64,000 bases of DNA from Flavivirga amylovorans (GCF_030540875.1 NZ_JAUOEM010000002.1:526926-590925), one strand, 5' to 3'; shown: positions 48,968 to 58,306, numbered from the stretch's first letter. Made by a program: numbers and translations. Notes: generated from the sequence alone by a model not told the origin.

Positions 48968-50737
48968 ATGGATAGCCCAATATCATACTATAAAGAACAT
49001 TCAGAAACGTATAAATCTGAAACTCAAAGATTATTCAAAAAAATGACAGCCTTAAGCATGTTAAGACTCTCTATATTTTTGATAACAGGTTTTGGAATCT
49101 ATTTTACATTTCAGTATTGGCAAGTTGCTATTGTTATAGCCGTCATTGGAATTGCTGTATTTGTTTATGTACTATCAAAGTATACCGATATAAAATCGCA
49201 AAGAAATTTTAATAAGGCTTTAGTTGAAATAAATGAAGAAGAAATTAAAATAGCCTCTGGTGATTTTCATGATCGAGATAAAGGTTTGCAATTTCAAGAC
49301 CCTAATCATTTTTATAGCTTAGATATTGATTTATTTGGTCGTGGTTCTTTTTTTCAATTTATAAATAGAACAACTATTAATGAAGGGACTCAAAAGTTGG
49401 CAGATGCTTTAAAAGCAAATAATATTGATGCTATTAAATTACGCCAAGAAGCGATTAATGAATTGAGTTCTAAACCAAAATGGAGGCAATATTATTCAGC
49501 TACATCAAGTTTAGTTGAGGTTGAGACACCTGCTAAAAACATTATTAGCTGGTTACAAGGATATCAATCTTTTTTACCAAAAGTGATGCGACGGTTGCCA
49601 ATAACCTTTGCCATATGCTCAATAGTCATATTTGGTTTAACAGTTTCAAATATTATTAGTCCAGATCTTATTGGGTATTGGCTATTTTTAGGACTTGGTA
49701 TTACTGGTGTTTATGTTAAAAAAACGAATATTTTAGCTTCAAATACAGATAGAGTTAAAGATACATTTCGTCAATACTCACTATTATTGGATTTAATAGA
49801 AAATGAAACGTTTTCTTCAGAATTATTACAACAGAAACAAAAACAAATACAATTAGATACAGAAAAAGCATCTCATATTTTTAAAAAGCTTTCAAAATCG
49901 TTAGATGCTTTAGATAATAGAAATAATATTATAGGTGCTATTTTTGGAAATGGATTGTTTTTAACAGACATAAATAATAGCTATAGTATTGAGAAATGGA
50001 TTGAACAATATAAGACTAAGGTTGCTGATTGGTTTGAGGTCGTATCATTTTTTGACGCTTATAATTCATTAGGAAACTTTGCTTTTAATAAACCAGATTT
50101 TATATACCCAGAGATACTAGAAAAAGGAGCGGTTATTAATGCTAATAGTTTAGGACATCCTTTGTTAGATAAAAACAAACGAATAGCTAGCGATTTAACA
50201 ATAGATAATGAGCAATTCTTTATAGTAACTGGGGCGAATATGGCAGGTAAGAGTACCTTTTTACGTACGGTGTCTTTGCACATTGTTATGGCTAATGTAG
50301 GACTTCCAATTTGTGCGAGAACAAGTAAATATTCACCAGTGAAATTGATTACCAGTATGCGAACAACAGATTCTTTAACAGATGATAGTTCGTATTTCTT
50401 TTCAGAATTAACACGTTTAAAATATATCGTTGATGCTATTGAAAAAGAACCTTATTTTATTGTTTTAGATGAAATCTTAAAAGGAACAAATAGTACAGAT
50501 AAGGCCATAGGCTCCAGAAAGTTTGTTGAAAAATTGGTGGCTTCAAACGCCACAGGGATTATTGCTACACACGATTTAAGCTTATGTGAAATTGAACAGG
50601 AACTAGAGGATGTGAAGAATTATTATTTTGATGCCGAAATCATCAATGATGAACTTCATTTTGATTATAAATTAAAAGTAGGGATTTGCCAAAATATGAA
50701 TGCTTCTTTTCTTTTAAAGAAGATGAATATTGTTTAA
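48968..50737 (+). CDS. Membrane-associated MutS-like ATPase
   Basis: The frame is open from 48869, but the first 33 codons are encoded by terminator and repeat DNA; the ATG at 48968 (MDSPISYYKEHSETY) gives 589 residues. Two N-terminal helices (LSIFLITGFGIYFTFQYW, VAIVIAVIGIAVFVYVL) and two central ones (FAICSIVIFGLTVSNII, YWLFLGLGITGVYV) are unlike cytosolic MutS. The MutS core (lever and ATPase) remains: FFIVTGANMAGKSTFLRT (Walker A), DDSSYFFSELTRLKYIV, FIVLDEILKGTNSTDKA (Walker B), ATGIIATHDLSL. The mismatch-binding and Smr domains are absent. Its role is unknown and may lie outside mismatch repair. Confidence 0.85.
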   Translation: MDSPISYYKEHSETYKSETQRLFKKMTALSMLRLSIFLITGFGIYFTFQYWQVAIVIAVIGIAVFVYVLSKYTDIKSQRNFNKALVEINEEEIKIASGDFHDRDKGLQFQDPNHFYSLDIDLFGRGSFFQFINRTTINEGTQKLADALKANNIDAIKLRQEAINELSSKPKWRQYYSATSSLVEVETPAKNIISWLQGYQSFLPKVMRRLPITFAICSIVIFGLTVSNIISPDLIGYWLFLGLGITGVYVKKTNILASNTDRVKDTFRQYSLLLDLIENETFSSELLQQKQKQIQLDTEKASHIFKKLSKSLDALDNRNNIIGAIFGNGLFLTDINNSYSIEKWIEQYKTKVADWFEVVSFFDAYNSLGNFAFNKPDFIYPEILEKGAVINANSLGHPLLDKNKRIASDLTIDNEQFFIVTGANMAGKSTFLRTVSLHIVMANVGLPICARTSKYSPVKLITSMRTTDSLTDDSSYFFSELTRLKYIVDAIEKEPYFIVLDEILKGTNSTDKAIGSRKFVEKLVASNATGIIATHDLSLCEIEQELEDVKNYYFDAEIINDELHFDYKLKVGICQNMNASFLLKKMNIV

Positions 50738-50800
50738 ACGCATACTGTCTTAATTGTATTCTATTTCTAAATTACTTGAAAAGATGATCTGATGTTCTGA

Positions 50801-50887
50801 GTCATTTCGAACCGAGAGAGAAATCACATAATTAGAATAACAGAAATCAATAGGGTGTGATGTCTCAATCGTGTCTCATTCGACATG
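50801..50887. repeat. 85-bp inverted-repeat element, copy 1
   Basis: GTCATTTCGAACCGAGAGAG, then AAATCACATA, then GTGTGATGTCTCAATCGTGT, then CTCATTCGACATG. The ends (TCATTTCGA / TCATTCGACATG) and the inner AATCACA / TGTGAT pair make an imperfect palindrome. Confidence 0.65.
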
Positions 50888-51024
50888 GTCTCAAGGTTAA
50901 TTTCGTATTATGAATGACTTCAGTGATTAATGATTAACTACAATTAGTTCTCGATACAATTCTGTAAAAAACAGAATCACTCGAAGTTGACAACATAGTT
51001 AATAACTTAATTTAGAACTCTATT

Positions 51025-51109
51025 GTCATTTCGACGCTAGGAGAAATCACATCCTAAAAAGTATTATATAGACGATGTGATATCTCAATCGTACCTCATT
51101 CGATATGAC
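51025..51109. repeat. 85-bp inverted-repeat element, copy 2
   Basis: GTCATTTCGACGCTAGGAGA, then AATCACATCC, then GATGTGATATCTCAATCGTA, then CCTCATTCGATATGAC. Closely similar to the copy at 50801 and in the same orientation. Confidence 0.65.
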
Positions 51110-51147
51110 TTCAATATTGAATTTGTATTATAATAAAAATCAACATG

Positions 51148-52038
51148 TTAAATATATAATCTTATCTTCTCAATCATTTTAACAGCATGTTCATTATCAG
51201 GTTTTATACTTAGTACTTTATAGTAGTTTTTTAACGCTTCTGCATAATTTTTAATCATAAAACAAGCCTCTCCCAAACTATCATAGGTATTATATTTATA
51301 AGGAAAAATCTTAGTATTCAAATCAAAAATGTATAAGGCTTTTTTTGGTTGATTAGAACTTAAAAGCACATAGCCATAAGTGTTTAATTCTCTGCTTCCT
51401 TTTACAAATTCTGCGAGTTTGGGAATTAATTCCGATTCTTTTAGCTTTAAATCATCCAAAGTTTTAGAATTGAATAAGTCATTCATATAATTAGCTGCCC
51501 AATAATTTGATGAATAGTTGCTATTAGAAACAATCTTAAGAATATCCCGTTCTAAAGTTTCCTTGGGCGATTCTACAATTCGATTAACTTCTTTACCATC
51601 CTTATAAAAAATAAAGGTCGGTACACGATGTACGTTTAAGCCTTTTTCTTCATGATTCGGACTTTGTTTATAGGCTTCAGCAGTTCTATTAACAGCTATG
51701 ACTTTTAATTGACTTTCTGGAAAATTTGCAGCATCTAAAACTTTATAAAACCTAGGAACTTCTCGCTTACTATCACCACACCAGGTTCCTAAAAAGACCT
51801 TGATTTCATAATTCTTTAATGAGGTTTTTAATAGCTTCACAACTTTTTTATTAACTAAGTAATCCTTATGATTTTTAGAAAACCAATTGTTAAAACTGTT
51901 TTTTGTTAATCCGTTTCTATTTATCTCGCCAAGTAAAAGCTCGTTTCCTTTTTTATCTAGAGACAGACTATTTAATGTTTGAGAAAATACAAAATGTAGA
52001 TTAAGTAACAGGGTAAAAAGGATCATTGTTCGTTTCAT
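51148..52038 (-). CDS. Secreted thioredoxin-fold/TPR protein with WCGD site
   Basis: 296 residues with a signal peptide (MILFTLLLNLHFVFSQ). Residues about 70-165 are thioredoxin-like: IKVFLGTWCGDSKREVPRFY, QLKVIAVNR and VHRVPTFIFYKDGKEVNRIV with cis-Pro. The active site is W-C-G-D with one cysteine, the same variant as at 36732. Residues about 200-296 hold TPR-like helices (NTYGYVLLSSNQPKKALYIF, YDSLGEACFMIKNYAEALKN). Probably periplasmic. Function is unknown. Promoter at 52058. Confidence 0.75.
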   Translation of the reverse strand: MKRTMILFTLLLNLHFVFSQTLNSLSLDKKGNELLLGEINRNGLTKNSFNNWFSKNHKDYLVNKKVVKLLKTSLKNYEIKVFLGTWCGDSKREVPRFYKVLDAANFPESQLKVIAVNRTAEAYKQSPNHEEKGLNVHRVPTFIFYKDGKEVNRIVESPKETLERDILKIVSNSNYSSNYWAANYMNDLFNSKTLDDLKLKESELIPKLAEFVKGSRELNTYGYVLLSSNQPKKALYIFDLNTKIFPYKYNTYDSLGEACFMIKNYAEALKNYYKVLSIKPDNEHAVKMIEKIRLYI

Positions 52039-52057
52039 GATTTAGATTGTTTAAAAC

Positions 52058-52065
52058 CAAAAATA
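52058..52065 (-). promoter_or_regulatory. -7 box of the WCGD/TPR gene
   Basis: TATTTTTG on the minus strand, an exact -7 match 20 bp before the start codon at 52038. Confidence 0.55.
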
Positions 52066-52233
52066 GACAGCTATAGCATGTAATTCCATAAAAACGGATA
52101 GCTTACTTAATTAATAATGCGAACGATTATAGTTTATTTACAAACAACATTTATGACGTTTGTAACTACAAAACTGATTTTTGTACTTATTTTTTGATAG
52201 TTATGGCTTTTCTGTTTACTTTCATTTAGTATA

Positions 52234-53202
52234 ATGACTTTTGTAAAGAAACATACTTCGCAAATTTTAGTTCACATCCTATTTTGGATGCTGTTTGTGT
52301 TTGTATCACTGTTTTTATTTTCAGACTTTTATTGGAAAGAAAATCCATTTCTTCAATACCTAGCACTTCTAGTCTTCATTGTTTATGGAAACAATTTTTT
52401 ATTGCTTCCCTTTTTTGTTAAGAAGAAAATGTACCTGCTTTACACACTTGTATTTGCTGCCATTTCATTTTTAGCAACACAGTTGTATTGTTATTCATTT
52501 GCCAAATGCGGATGTACCATTGTTAAATGCTTAAGTGACTATTTATGGCAATCGCTAGTACCATTAATTTTCTTTTCTTTTATATGGATACTATATCGCT
52601 TTATTGATAAAGAAAATGAGATTGAAGCTATTAAAAAGGAACACGTTGAAATGGAGTTGAAGTTTTTAAAGTCACAGATAAATCCACATGTGTTATTCAA
52701 TAATCTGAATACGATTTATTCGTATTCATTAGAAAAACCAAACGAGGTTCCAGAGATGATTTTAATGCTGTCTGATAATCTTAAACACGTACTCTATGAA
52801 AGTAATTCCAAAACAATTTCTTTAGAAAAAGAAATTAAGTTTATAGATAATTATATGAAGTTCCAAGTGTTACGAACAGAAGGAACAAAGAAGGTTAGTT
52901 ATAAAAAAGATATAGATTCTTATAGTCATAAAATAGCACCATTACTTTTAATAACCATTATAGAAAACGCTTTTAAACATAGTGTTTTAAATAGTATAAT
53001 TTCTATTTCTATTGGTGTTGAAAAAGGTGTTTTAGAATGTGTTTGTGAAAATGATTACGATAAAGACAAAGTAAGTACAGACGATTTCAGGATTGGGTTA
53101 CAAAATCTGGAGAAAAGGCTAGAGCTTATTTATAAAGATGCTTATGAGTTTAGAATCGATAAAGGTGAAAATTTTAAGGTGTATTTAAAACTTAAATTAT
53201 AA
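52234..53202 (+). CDS. LytS-type sensor histidine kinase
   Basis: 322 residues. Four membrane helices occupy about residues 8-130 (QILVHILFWMLFVFVSLFLF, YLALLVFIVYGNNFLLLPFF, LLYTLVFAAISFLATQLYCY, LVPLIFFSFIWILYRF). A coiled linker leads to the His_kinase domain ELKFLKSQINPHVLFNNLNT (phospho-His in NPH, about residue 153). A degenerate ATPase domain follows (LLLITIIENAFKHSV, FRIGLQNLEKRLELIY). There is no extracellular sensor domain. Paired with the LytTR regulator 35 bp downstream. Confidence 0.92.
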   Translation: MTFVKKHTSQILVHILFWMLFVFVSLFLFSDFYWKENPFLQYLALLVFIVYGNNFLLLPFFVKKKMYLLYTLVFAAISFLATQLYCYSFAKCGCTIVKCLSDYLWQSLVPLIFFSFIWILYRFIDKENEIEAIKKEHVEMELKFLKSQINPHVLFNNLNTIYSYSLEKPNEVPEMILMLSDNLKHVLYESNSKTISLEKEIKFIDNYMKFQVLRTEGTKKVSYKKDIDSYSHKIAPLLLITIIENAFKHSVLNSIISISIGVEKGVLECVCENDYDKDKVSTDDFRIGLQNLEKRLELIYKDAYEFRIDKGENFKVYLKLKL

Positions 53203-53237
53203 TAGAATAATGTTCGACCAGATAACTGAATAGATAA

Positions 53238-53933
53238 ATGATGAATTGTGTTATTATAGAAGACGAAATACCTGCTCAAAAAATCTTAAAGAATTTTATA
53301 GGCAAAATACCAAGCCTTAATTTAGTTGAGACTTTTAAAGCAGCTATTGAAGCAAATACATTTTTAAATACGAATAAAATTGATGTTGTTTTTCTGGATA
53401 TTAATTTGCCAGATATGTCTGGATTAGATTTTATAAAAACAGTTAAAAACCCACCAGCCATTATAATGACCACAGCATACCCAGAGTATGCGGTAAGCAG
53501 TTTTGAATTGCCAACTATTGTTGATTATTTGGTAAAACCTTTTTCTTTCGATCGGTTTTTAAAAGCCATTAATAAAGCTAAGGATAGAATAGAGTTGCCT
53601 GAAAACACATTAGAAGAAAATAATGATGATACCATTTTTTTAAATGTGGACAAGACACTACATAAACTTGTTTTAAGCAACATTTTATATATTGAATCAG
53701 ATAGGAATTATATAACAATAGTGACTGAGACCCAAAAATTATCCTACGTAGATTCGTTAAAAAACTGGGCTGCTAAGCTTCCCAAAGATCAATTCATTCA
53801 AGTCCACAAATCGTACATCATCAACAGCAAATTTGTAGATAAGATTTCTGGTAACAGTATTTTTGTGAAAGCTAATAAAATATCTATTGGTAGAACCTAT
53901 AAACAAGAATTACTGAAAGCATTAGGCGTGTAA
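53238..53933 (+). CDS. LytTR-family response regulator
   Basis: 231 residues. The receiver domain has acidic residues IIEDEIP, the phospho-Asp in VVFLDINLPDMSG (about residue 55), the T/A in MTTAYPEYA and the Lys in YLVKPFSFDRF. The LytTR DNA-binding domain (about residues 128-231) shows HKLVLSNILYIESDRNYITI, FIQVHKSYIINSKFVDKISG and ISIGRTYKQELLKALGV. It forms a two-component pair with the LytS-type kinase. Two adjacent ATGs exist (53238 and 53241). Target genes are unknown. Confidence 0.93.
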   Translation: MMNCVIIEDEIPAQKILKNFIGKIPSLNLVETFKAAIEANTFLNTNKIDVVFLDINLPDMSGLDFIKTVKNPPAIIMTTAYPEYAVSSFELPTIVDYLVKPFSFDRFLKAINKAKDRIELPENTLEENNDDTIFLNVDKTLHKLVLSNILYIESDRNYITIVTETQKLSYVDSLKNWAAKLPKDQFIQVHKSYIINSKFVDKISGNSIFVKANKISIGRTYKQELLKALGV

Positions 53934-54022
53934 ATTTTGCATATCATCTCAAACCCTTCCAACTCTTTTCATCGGTATGAATTTGTAAGTTGTTATATTT
54001 ACATGAGATAACAATTGCATTT

Positions 54023-54499
54023 ATGAAGTTTAGAAAAGCTACAAAGAAAGACATTCCAATTATTGTAGAAATGCTTGCCGACGACGAACTTGGAAAAAAA
54101 AGAGAAAACTTCCAAATACCATTACCGTCCGAATACTTAGAGGCATTTACCAAGATTGAATCTGATGAAAACCAAGAGCTAATTGTTGTAGAAAATGAAA
54201 CTTCCGAAATTATTGGAACGTTACAACTCACATTTATTCAATATCTAACCTATCGTGGCGGAATAAGAGCCCAAATTGAAGCCGTTCGAATTAAAAAAGA
54301 CAAAAGAGGGTTGGGAATTGGAAAAACGATGTTCGAATGGGCTATTAACAGAGCAAAAGAACGAAAGGCGCATGTGTTACAATTGACCACTGATAAAAAA
54401 AGACCAAAAGCGATTAAGTTTTATAATGATTTAGGTTTTGTTCAATCTCATGAAGGTATGAAGATGCATTTTACTCAAAAAGAATTCTCTGAGGTTTAG
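54023..54499 (+). CDS. GNAT-family N-acetyltransferase
   Basis: The frame is open from a TTG at 53990, but the ATG at 54023 (MKFRKATKKDIPIIVEMLAD) is the natural GNAT start, giving 158 residues. IIGTLQLTFIQYLTYRGGIR, AQIEAVRIKKDKRGLGIGKT (motif A, acetyl-CoA pyrophosphate loop R-G-x-G-I-G) and KAIKFYNDLGFVQSHEGMKM (motif B) are clear. The acceptor is unknown. Divergent in function from its neighbours and probably transcribed alone. Confidence 0.9.
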   Translation: MKFRKATKKDIPIIVEMLADDELGKKRENFQIPLPSEYLEAFTKIESDENQELIVVENETSEIIGTLQLTFIQYLTYRGGIRAQIEAVRIKKDKRGLGIGKTMFEWAINRAKERKAHVLQLTTDKKRPKAIKFYNDLGFVQSHEGMKMHFTQKEFSEV

Positions 54500-54522
54500 A
54501 CTCGGAGTTTCCGTTGAAATTG

Positions 54523-54546
54523 TCATTCCCGCAAAAACGGGAATCA
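54523..54546. repeat. Short family A hairpin
   Basis: GTCATTCCCGCAAAAACGGG then AATC, a 7-bp stem ATTCCCG/CGGGAAT with a 6-nt loop, in the gap before the aminotransferase gene. Confidence 0.6.
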
Positions 54547-54594
54547 AATTAATTATGATTTTAGTAGATATTAAAGAAAATTTCTAGAAACGTT

Positions 54595-55737
54595 ATGCAG
54601 CATAAATCTAAACTACCCAATGTAGAAACTACTATTTTTTCAATTATGAGTAAGTTGTCTAACGATCATAACGCCATTAACTTGTCTCAGGGGTTTCCGA
54701 ATTTTGAGAGTGACCAGAAATTAACCGATTTGGTTAGTAAAGCGATGAATTCTGGGTACAACCATTATGCGCCTATGGCTGGAAACTTAGAATTAAGAGA
54801 AGCCATTGCAAAAAAAATAGCATTATTATATAATACAGGTTATCATCCAGAAAATGAAATAACAATAACTGCTGGTGCTACTCAAGCCATTTTCACAATC
54901 ATAACAACATTTATCAATCCCAATGATGAGGTTATAATTTTTAGACCGGCTTACGATAGTTACGAACCTGCTATAACGCTTAGTGGAGGCAAAGCAGTTT
55001 CAGTCCAATTAGAGGCGCCAGGTTTTGAAATAGATTGGAGTGATGTAAGAGCGAAGGTGAATAATCAAACGAAGATGATTATTATTAATACGCCACATAA
55101 TCCTTCAGGGACTATATTATCAAAAGAAGACATGCTACAATTGGAAGACATCACCAGAAACACGAATATTATTGTGTTGAGTGATGAGGTTTATGAGCAT
55201 ATGATTTTTGATGAAGAAAAACACCAAAGCGCCTGTTTATTCCCCGATTTAAAATCACGAAGTTTTGTGGTCGCTTCCTTTTGCAAAACATTTCATAATA
55301 CAGGATGGCGAATAGGCTATTGCTGTGCACCGAAAGCACTCATGGAAGAATTTATGAAAGTACATCAATTTAATGTGTTTTGTATTCATCATCCCACCCA
55401 AAAAGGAATTGCAGATTATATGAAGCAGCCCAGTCGTTATCTAGATTTACATACTTTTTATCAAAAGAAGAGAGATTTGTTTTTAGACCTTATTAAAGAT
55501 TCTAGGTTTAAATTCACACCTTCAAAAGGTACCTATTTTCAAGTATTAGACTATTCAGAAATTACAAAAGAATATGATGTTGATTTTGCAAAGCGTTTAA
55601 CGATTGAATCTGGGATTGCTTCCATTCCATTATCAGTTTTTAATAACAATAATTTAGATAATAAAGTACTTCGATTTTGCTTTGCTAAGACCGATGATAC
55701 TTTAAGAAAAGCAGCAGATATATTAAATAGTATTTAA
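54595..55737 (+). CDS. PLP aminotransferase, methionine/kynurenine type (YbdL-like)
   Basis: 380 residues, fold-type I class I/II aminotransferase. INLSQGFPNFESDQKLTDLV, NHYAPMAGNLELREAIAKKI, ITAGATQAIF, IINTPHNPSGTIL, VLSDEVYEHMIFD and the PLP lysine in ASFCKTFHNTGWRIGYC (Lys about 231) match the YbdL/kynurenine aminotransferase group, which prefers glutamine or methionine as amino donor. It is followed by an omega-amidase gene, the enzyme that removes the 2-oxoglutaramate made by glutamine-dependent transamination. Together they would drive methionine salvage. Confidence 0.85.
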   Translation: MQHKSKLPNVETTIFSIMSKLSNDHNAINLSQGFPNFESDQKLTDLVSKAMNSGYNHYAPMAGNLELREAIAKKIALLYNTGYHPENEITITAGATQAIFTIITTFINPNDEVIIFRPAYDSYEPAITLSGGKAVSVQLEAPGFEIDWSDVRAKVNNQTKMIIINTPHNPSGTILSKEDMLQLEDITRNTNIIVLSDEVYEHMIFDEEKHQSACLFPDLKSRSFVVASFCKTFHNTGWRIGYCCAPKALMEEFMKVHQFNVFCIHHPTQKGIADYMKQPSRYLDLHTFYQKKRDLFLDLIKDSRFKFTPSKGTYFQVLDYSEITKEYDVDFAKRLTIESGIASIPLSVFNNNNLDNKVLRFCFAKTDDTLRKAADILNSI

Positions 55738-55829
55738 AAGATGAAACATCCATAACTAAAGGTTTGATACACAAGGACAATGGTTATATGGATGTTACGT
55801 GACAAATAAAAAACAATAGATATAGACAC

Positions 55830-56609
55830 ATGAAAGAGACCTTAAAAATAGCATTAATTCAATCTGATTTAGTTTGGGAAAACCCTAAGCAGAATCTTGA
55901 GAATTTTTCTAAAAAAATAGATCACATTTCTGAAACAGTAGATTTAATTGTGCTTCCGGAAATGTTTACAACTGGTTTTACTATGAATGCAAAGGATGTT
56001 GCAGAACCTATGAATGGAAAAACGGTTGAATGGATGCAATCTGTAGCATCAAAATTTAACACAGCCATAGTTGGTAGTTTTGTTGTTTTGGAAGAAAACA
56101 ACTATCATAACCGATTGCTTTTTGTGGAGTCATCAGGAGCTATTCAATATTACGATAAACGACATACGTTTACTTTGGTTGGTGAAGATAAAATCTACAC
56201 AGCAGGCGTTAAAAAACTAATTATTGATTATAAAGGATGGAAAATTTGTCCATTAGTTTGTTATGATTTACGCTTTCCAGTTTGGGCAAGAAATGTTGAG
56301 GATTACGATGTGTTGTTGTATGTTGCTAACTGGCCAAAACCTAGAATATCTGCATGGGATGCTTTATTAAAAGCACGTGCTATTGAGAATATGAGTTATT
56401 GCATTGGTGTAAACCGTGTTGGTGTAGATGGTGTTAATAGTGAATATTCAGGGCATTCTGCGGCGTATGATGTGTTAGGAAATATAATGACTTCGATAAC
56501 GCCAAGTAAAGAAGAAACCCAGATCACCATTTTAGAAAAAAGACATGTTGAAGCTTACAGAAATAAACTTAAATTTTTAGATGATAGAGATCTGTTTATT
56601 TTGAAGTAA
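55830..56609 (+). CDS. Omega-amidase of the nitrilase superfamily (YafV-like)
   Basis: 259 residues. The catalytic triad is visible: Glu in IVLPEMFTTGF (residue 44), Lys in YYDKRHTF (about 110) and Cys in CPLVCYDLRFPVWAR (about 145). The CYDLRFP motif and ANWPKPRISAWDALLKARAI fit the YafV/Nit2 omega-amidase group, which hydrolyses 2-oxoglutaramate or 2-oxosuccinamate. The upstream aminotransferase supports this. Its 3' end overlaps the convergent Ig-like lipoprotein gene by 14 bp. Confidence 0.87.
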   Translation: MKETLKIALIQSDLVWENPKQNLENFSKKIDHISETVDLIVLPEMFTTGFTMNAKDVAEPMNGKTVEWMQSVASKFNTAIVGSFVVLEENNYHNRLLFVESSGAIQYYDKRHTFTLVGEDKIYTAGVKKLIIDYKGWKICPLVCYDLRFPVWARNVEDYDVLLYVANWPKPRISAWDALLKARAIENMSYCIGVNRVGVDGVNSEYSGHSAAYDVLGNIMTSITPSKEETQITILEKRHVEAYRNKLKFLDDRDLFILK

Positions 56610-58206
56610 AATTAAGCGTTTCTGAGATCCCCCAATCTGCTCTAATTTCTATTTCTTTAAAATGACTAACACGTTCTGGTTGTATTATTTTAAGATAGCT
56701 TCCTGTGTCATGTTTTTTGTTACCATTAGCATCATGTATAACACGAATATTATAGATTTTAGGAGACAAATTTAAAAAATCGACAGGGTCTGAGTTTTCA
56801 ACAAATTGTTCAAATTGAACGTCCCCATCTTTATTAGTTAATTGTATAACAACTGGATATTTGGCATTTACCAATGTAAAACGCACATAACCATATTCAG
56901 ATGCTTTCTTTGTTTTAAGAGAATAACTTAAAGAGTCATTTTTATCATCAAAAAAATCTACAAAAGCTTCAGGAAGTATTTGCATATTATAGGCATTATC
57001 CTCTGTCTTATCAAAATTGAAAGCATACGTATTGGTGATCGTATCAAAGTCTGTAGTGAAAGCTATTTGAGTAGAATCTTTATCTATTAATGTGATTTTA
57101 GAGGTATCTATAGTAGAGAAAGGCGTACTACCAGAAATTTTAAATGATTCATCTTTGCGAATAATTCCAGATGGTGATGCTTCGATTACTAATGAGTCTC
57201 TTTTTTGCTCGCTAATTCTAACAATAAACTCCTCATCTTGAATGGTAGGATGTGTTACTTTAAAAAGTAACGAGTCAACTTCAAGACGGGGTTTGTACCA
57301 ATAGTTAAGACTGTCTGTTTTTTGGTCTTTTGTAATGCGATATTCAAATTCTGGAGGTGTTTCAGATAGCATATTAATAGTCATACCTTTATAATCACCT
57401 TCATATCCAAAAGCAATTTTCTCACCAGATATTAAACGAGGTCTAGTGGCTTTAAAATCTAAATCTTCTGAAAACAATTTTAAAGTATAAATTGTATCAG
57501 AAGGAACTTCAATAAAATCTTGAAGAAATGCGATTTGATCGGTCTTTTGCTGAAATTTATTATCTCCATTATTATCTTTTAAAGCGACAAGCATATACTT
57601 CCCTTCTTTAATGTTATCGATAGAAAATGTTGTAAGACTATCTAATGTATTAGTAACATATCTAGGATTCTCTTTATAAACAATAGAATCGCTAAATGTA
57701 GAATCTACTTCATATAAAGCTACAGAAACAAAAGTTTCTGGCTCTGTTTTTACAGCGTCTACTATATTACCTTTTACACTAAGAGAATCTATATAGTCCC
57801 CAGTTGATAGTACGTATCTGTAATACGGGTATGGGTTTCCCTCGTTATTATCTGCTATACTATTTCCAAAGTTAAACGCATAAGTTGTATTGGGTTGTAG
57901 TGTATCATAAATTTTAATAGTAATATATTTACTTGCACCACCTAAAGGTGTAACCTCAGGTTGGGTATTCATAGGAGGAGAAATAATAAGCTGCTTTTGT
58001 AAATCTTTAATTTTAACGTATTCATCAAAGTAAACCTTTATTTCATTACCAGTAAAATTGGTAGAATAATTCTCTGGATTAGATTTAAGAATAACTGGAG
58101 GCGTTTCATCTTTTGGCCCTCCACCAGGAGTCCCTCGGTTAGCACAATTAATAAAAAGTACACTTAGAAAAACAACTAAAATAAAATTTGAAAGGGTTTT
58201 ATTCAT
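56596..58206 (-). CDS. Lipoprotein with N-terminal Ig-like (SbsA-type) domain
   Basis: The frame is open to 58266, but the ATG at 58206 (MNKTLSNFILVVFLSVLFIN) begins a proper lipoprotein signal with Cys 21. 536 residues. Directly after the lipobox comes RGTPGGGPKDETPPVILKSN, then NFTGNEIKVYFDEYVKI, the SbsA-like Ig domain (about residues 25-130). The rest is beta-rich, with a region DNNGDNKFQQKTDQIAFL and HDANGNKKHDTGSY resembling calcium-binding type loops. A common Bacteroidota envelope protein of unknown role, probably anchored in the outer membrane. Confidence 0.85.
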   Translation of the reverse strand: MNKTLSNFILVVFLSVLFINCANRGTPGGGPKDETPPVILKSNPENYSTNFTGNEIKVYFDEYVKIKDLQKQLIISPPMNTQPEVTPLGGASKYITIKIYDTLQPNTTYAFNFGNSIADNNEGNPYPYYRYVLSTGDYIDSLSVKGNIVDAVKTEPETFVSVALYEVDSTFSDSIVYKENPRYVTNTLDSLTTFSIDNIKEGKYMLVALKDNNGDNKFQQKTDQIAFLQDFIEVPSDTIYTLKLFSEDLDFKATRPRLISGEKIAFGYEGDYKGMTINMLSETPPEFEYRITKDQKTDSLNYWYKPRLEVDSLLFKVTHPTIQDEEFIVRISEQKRDSLVIEASPSGIIRKDESFKISGSTPFSTIDTSKITLIDKDSTQIAFTTDFDTITNTYAFNFDKTEDNAYNMQILPEAFVDFFDDKNDSLSYSLKTKKASEYGYVRFTLVNAKYPVVIQLTNKDGDVQFEQFVENSDPVDFLNLSPKIYNIRVIHDANGNKKHDTGSYLKIIQPERVSHFKEIEIRADWGISETLNFTSK

Positions 58207-58306
58207 TACCAATTTTAAATTTTGCACAAACCTACATAATTTTGAAGATATAACGATGAATACCAATTTAACATTGCAATATCGTGACTAATTTATTTCT
58301 TTTTCA

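Larger units (their letters stand above)
50738..51147. other. 410-bp spacer filled with palindromic repeats
   Basis: No gene. Contains two copies of an 85-bp inverted-repeat element (annotated separately) and an inverted pair CTCGATACAATTCTGT / ACAGAATCACTCGAAG between them. It lies between convergent genes. Confidence 0.6.

Noticed and set aside
50059-50283. Minus-strand ORF inside the MutS-like gene
   Set aside because: Lies opposite the Walker A region of a clear gene and has no independent evidence.
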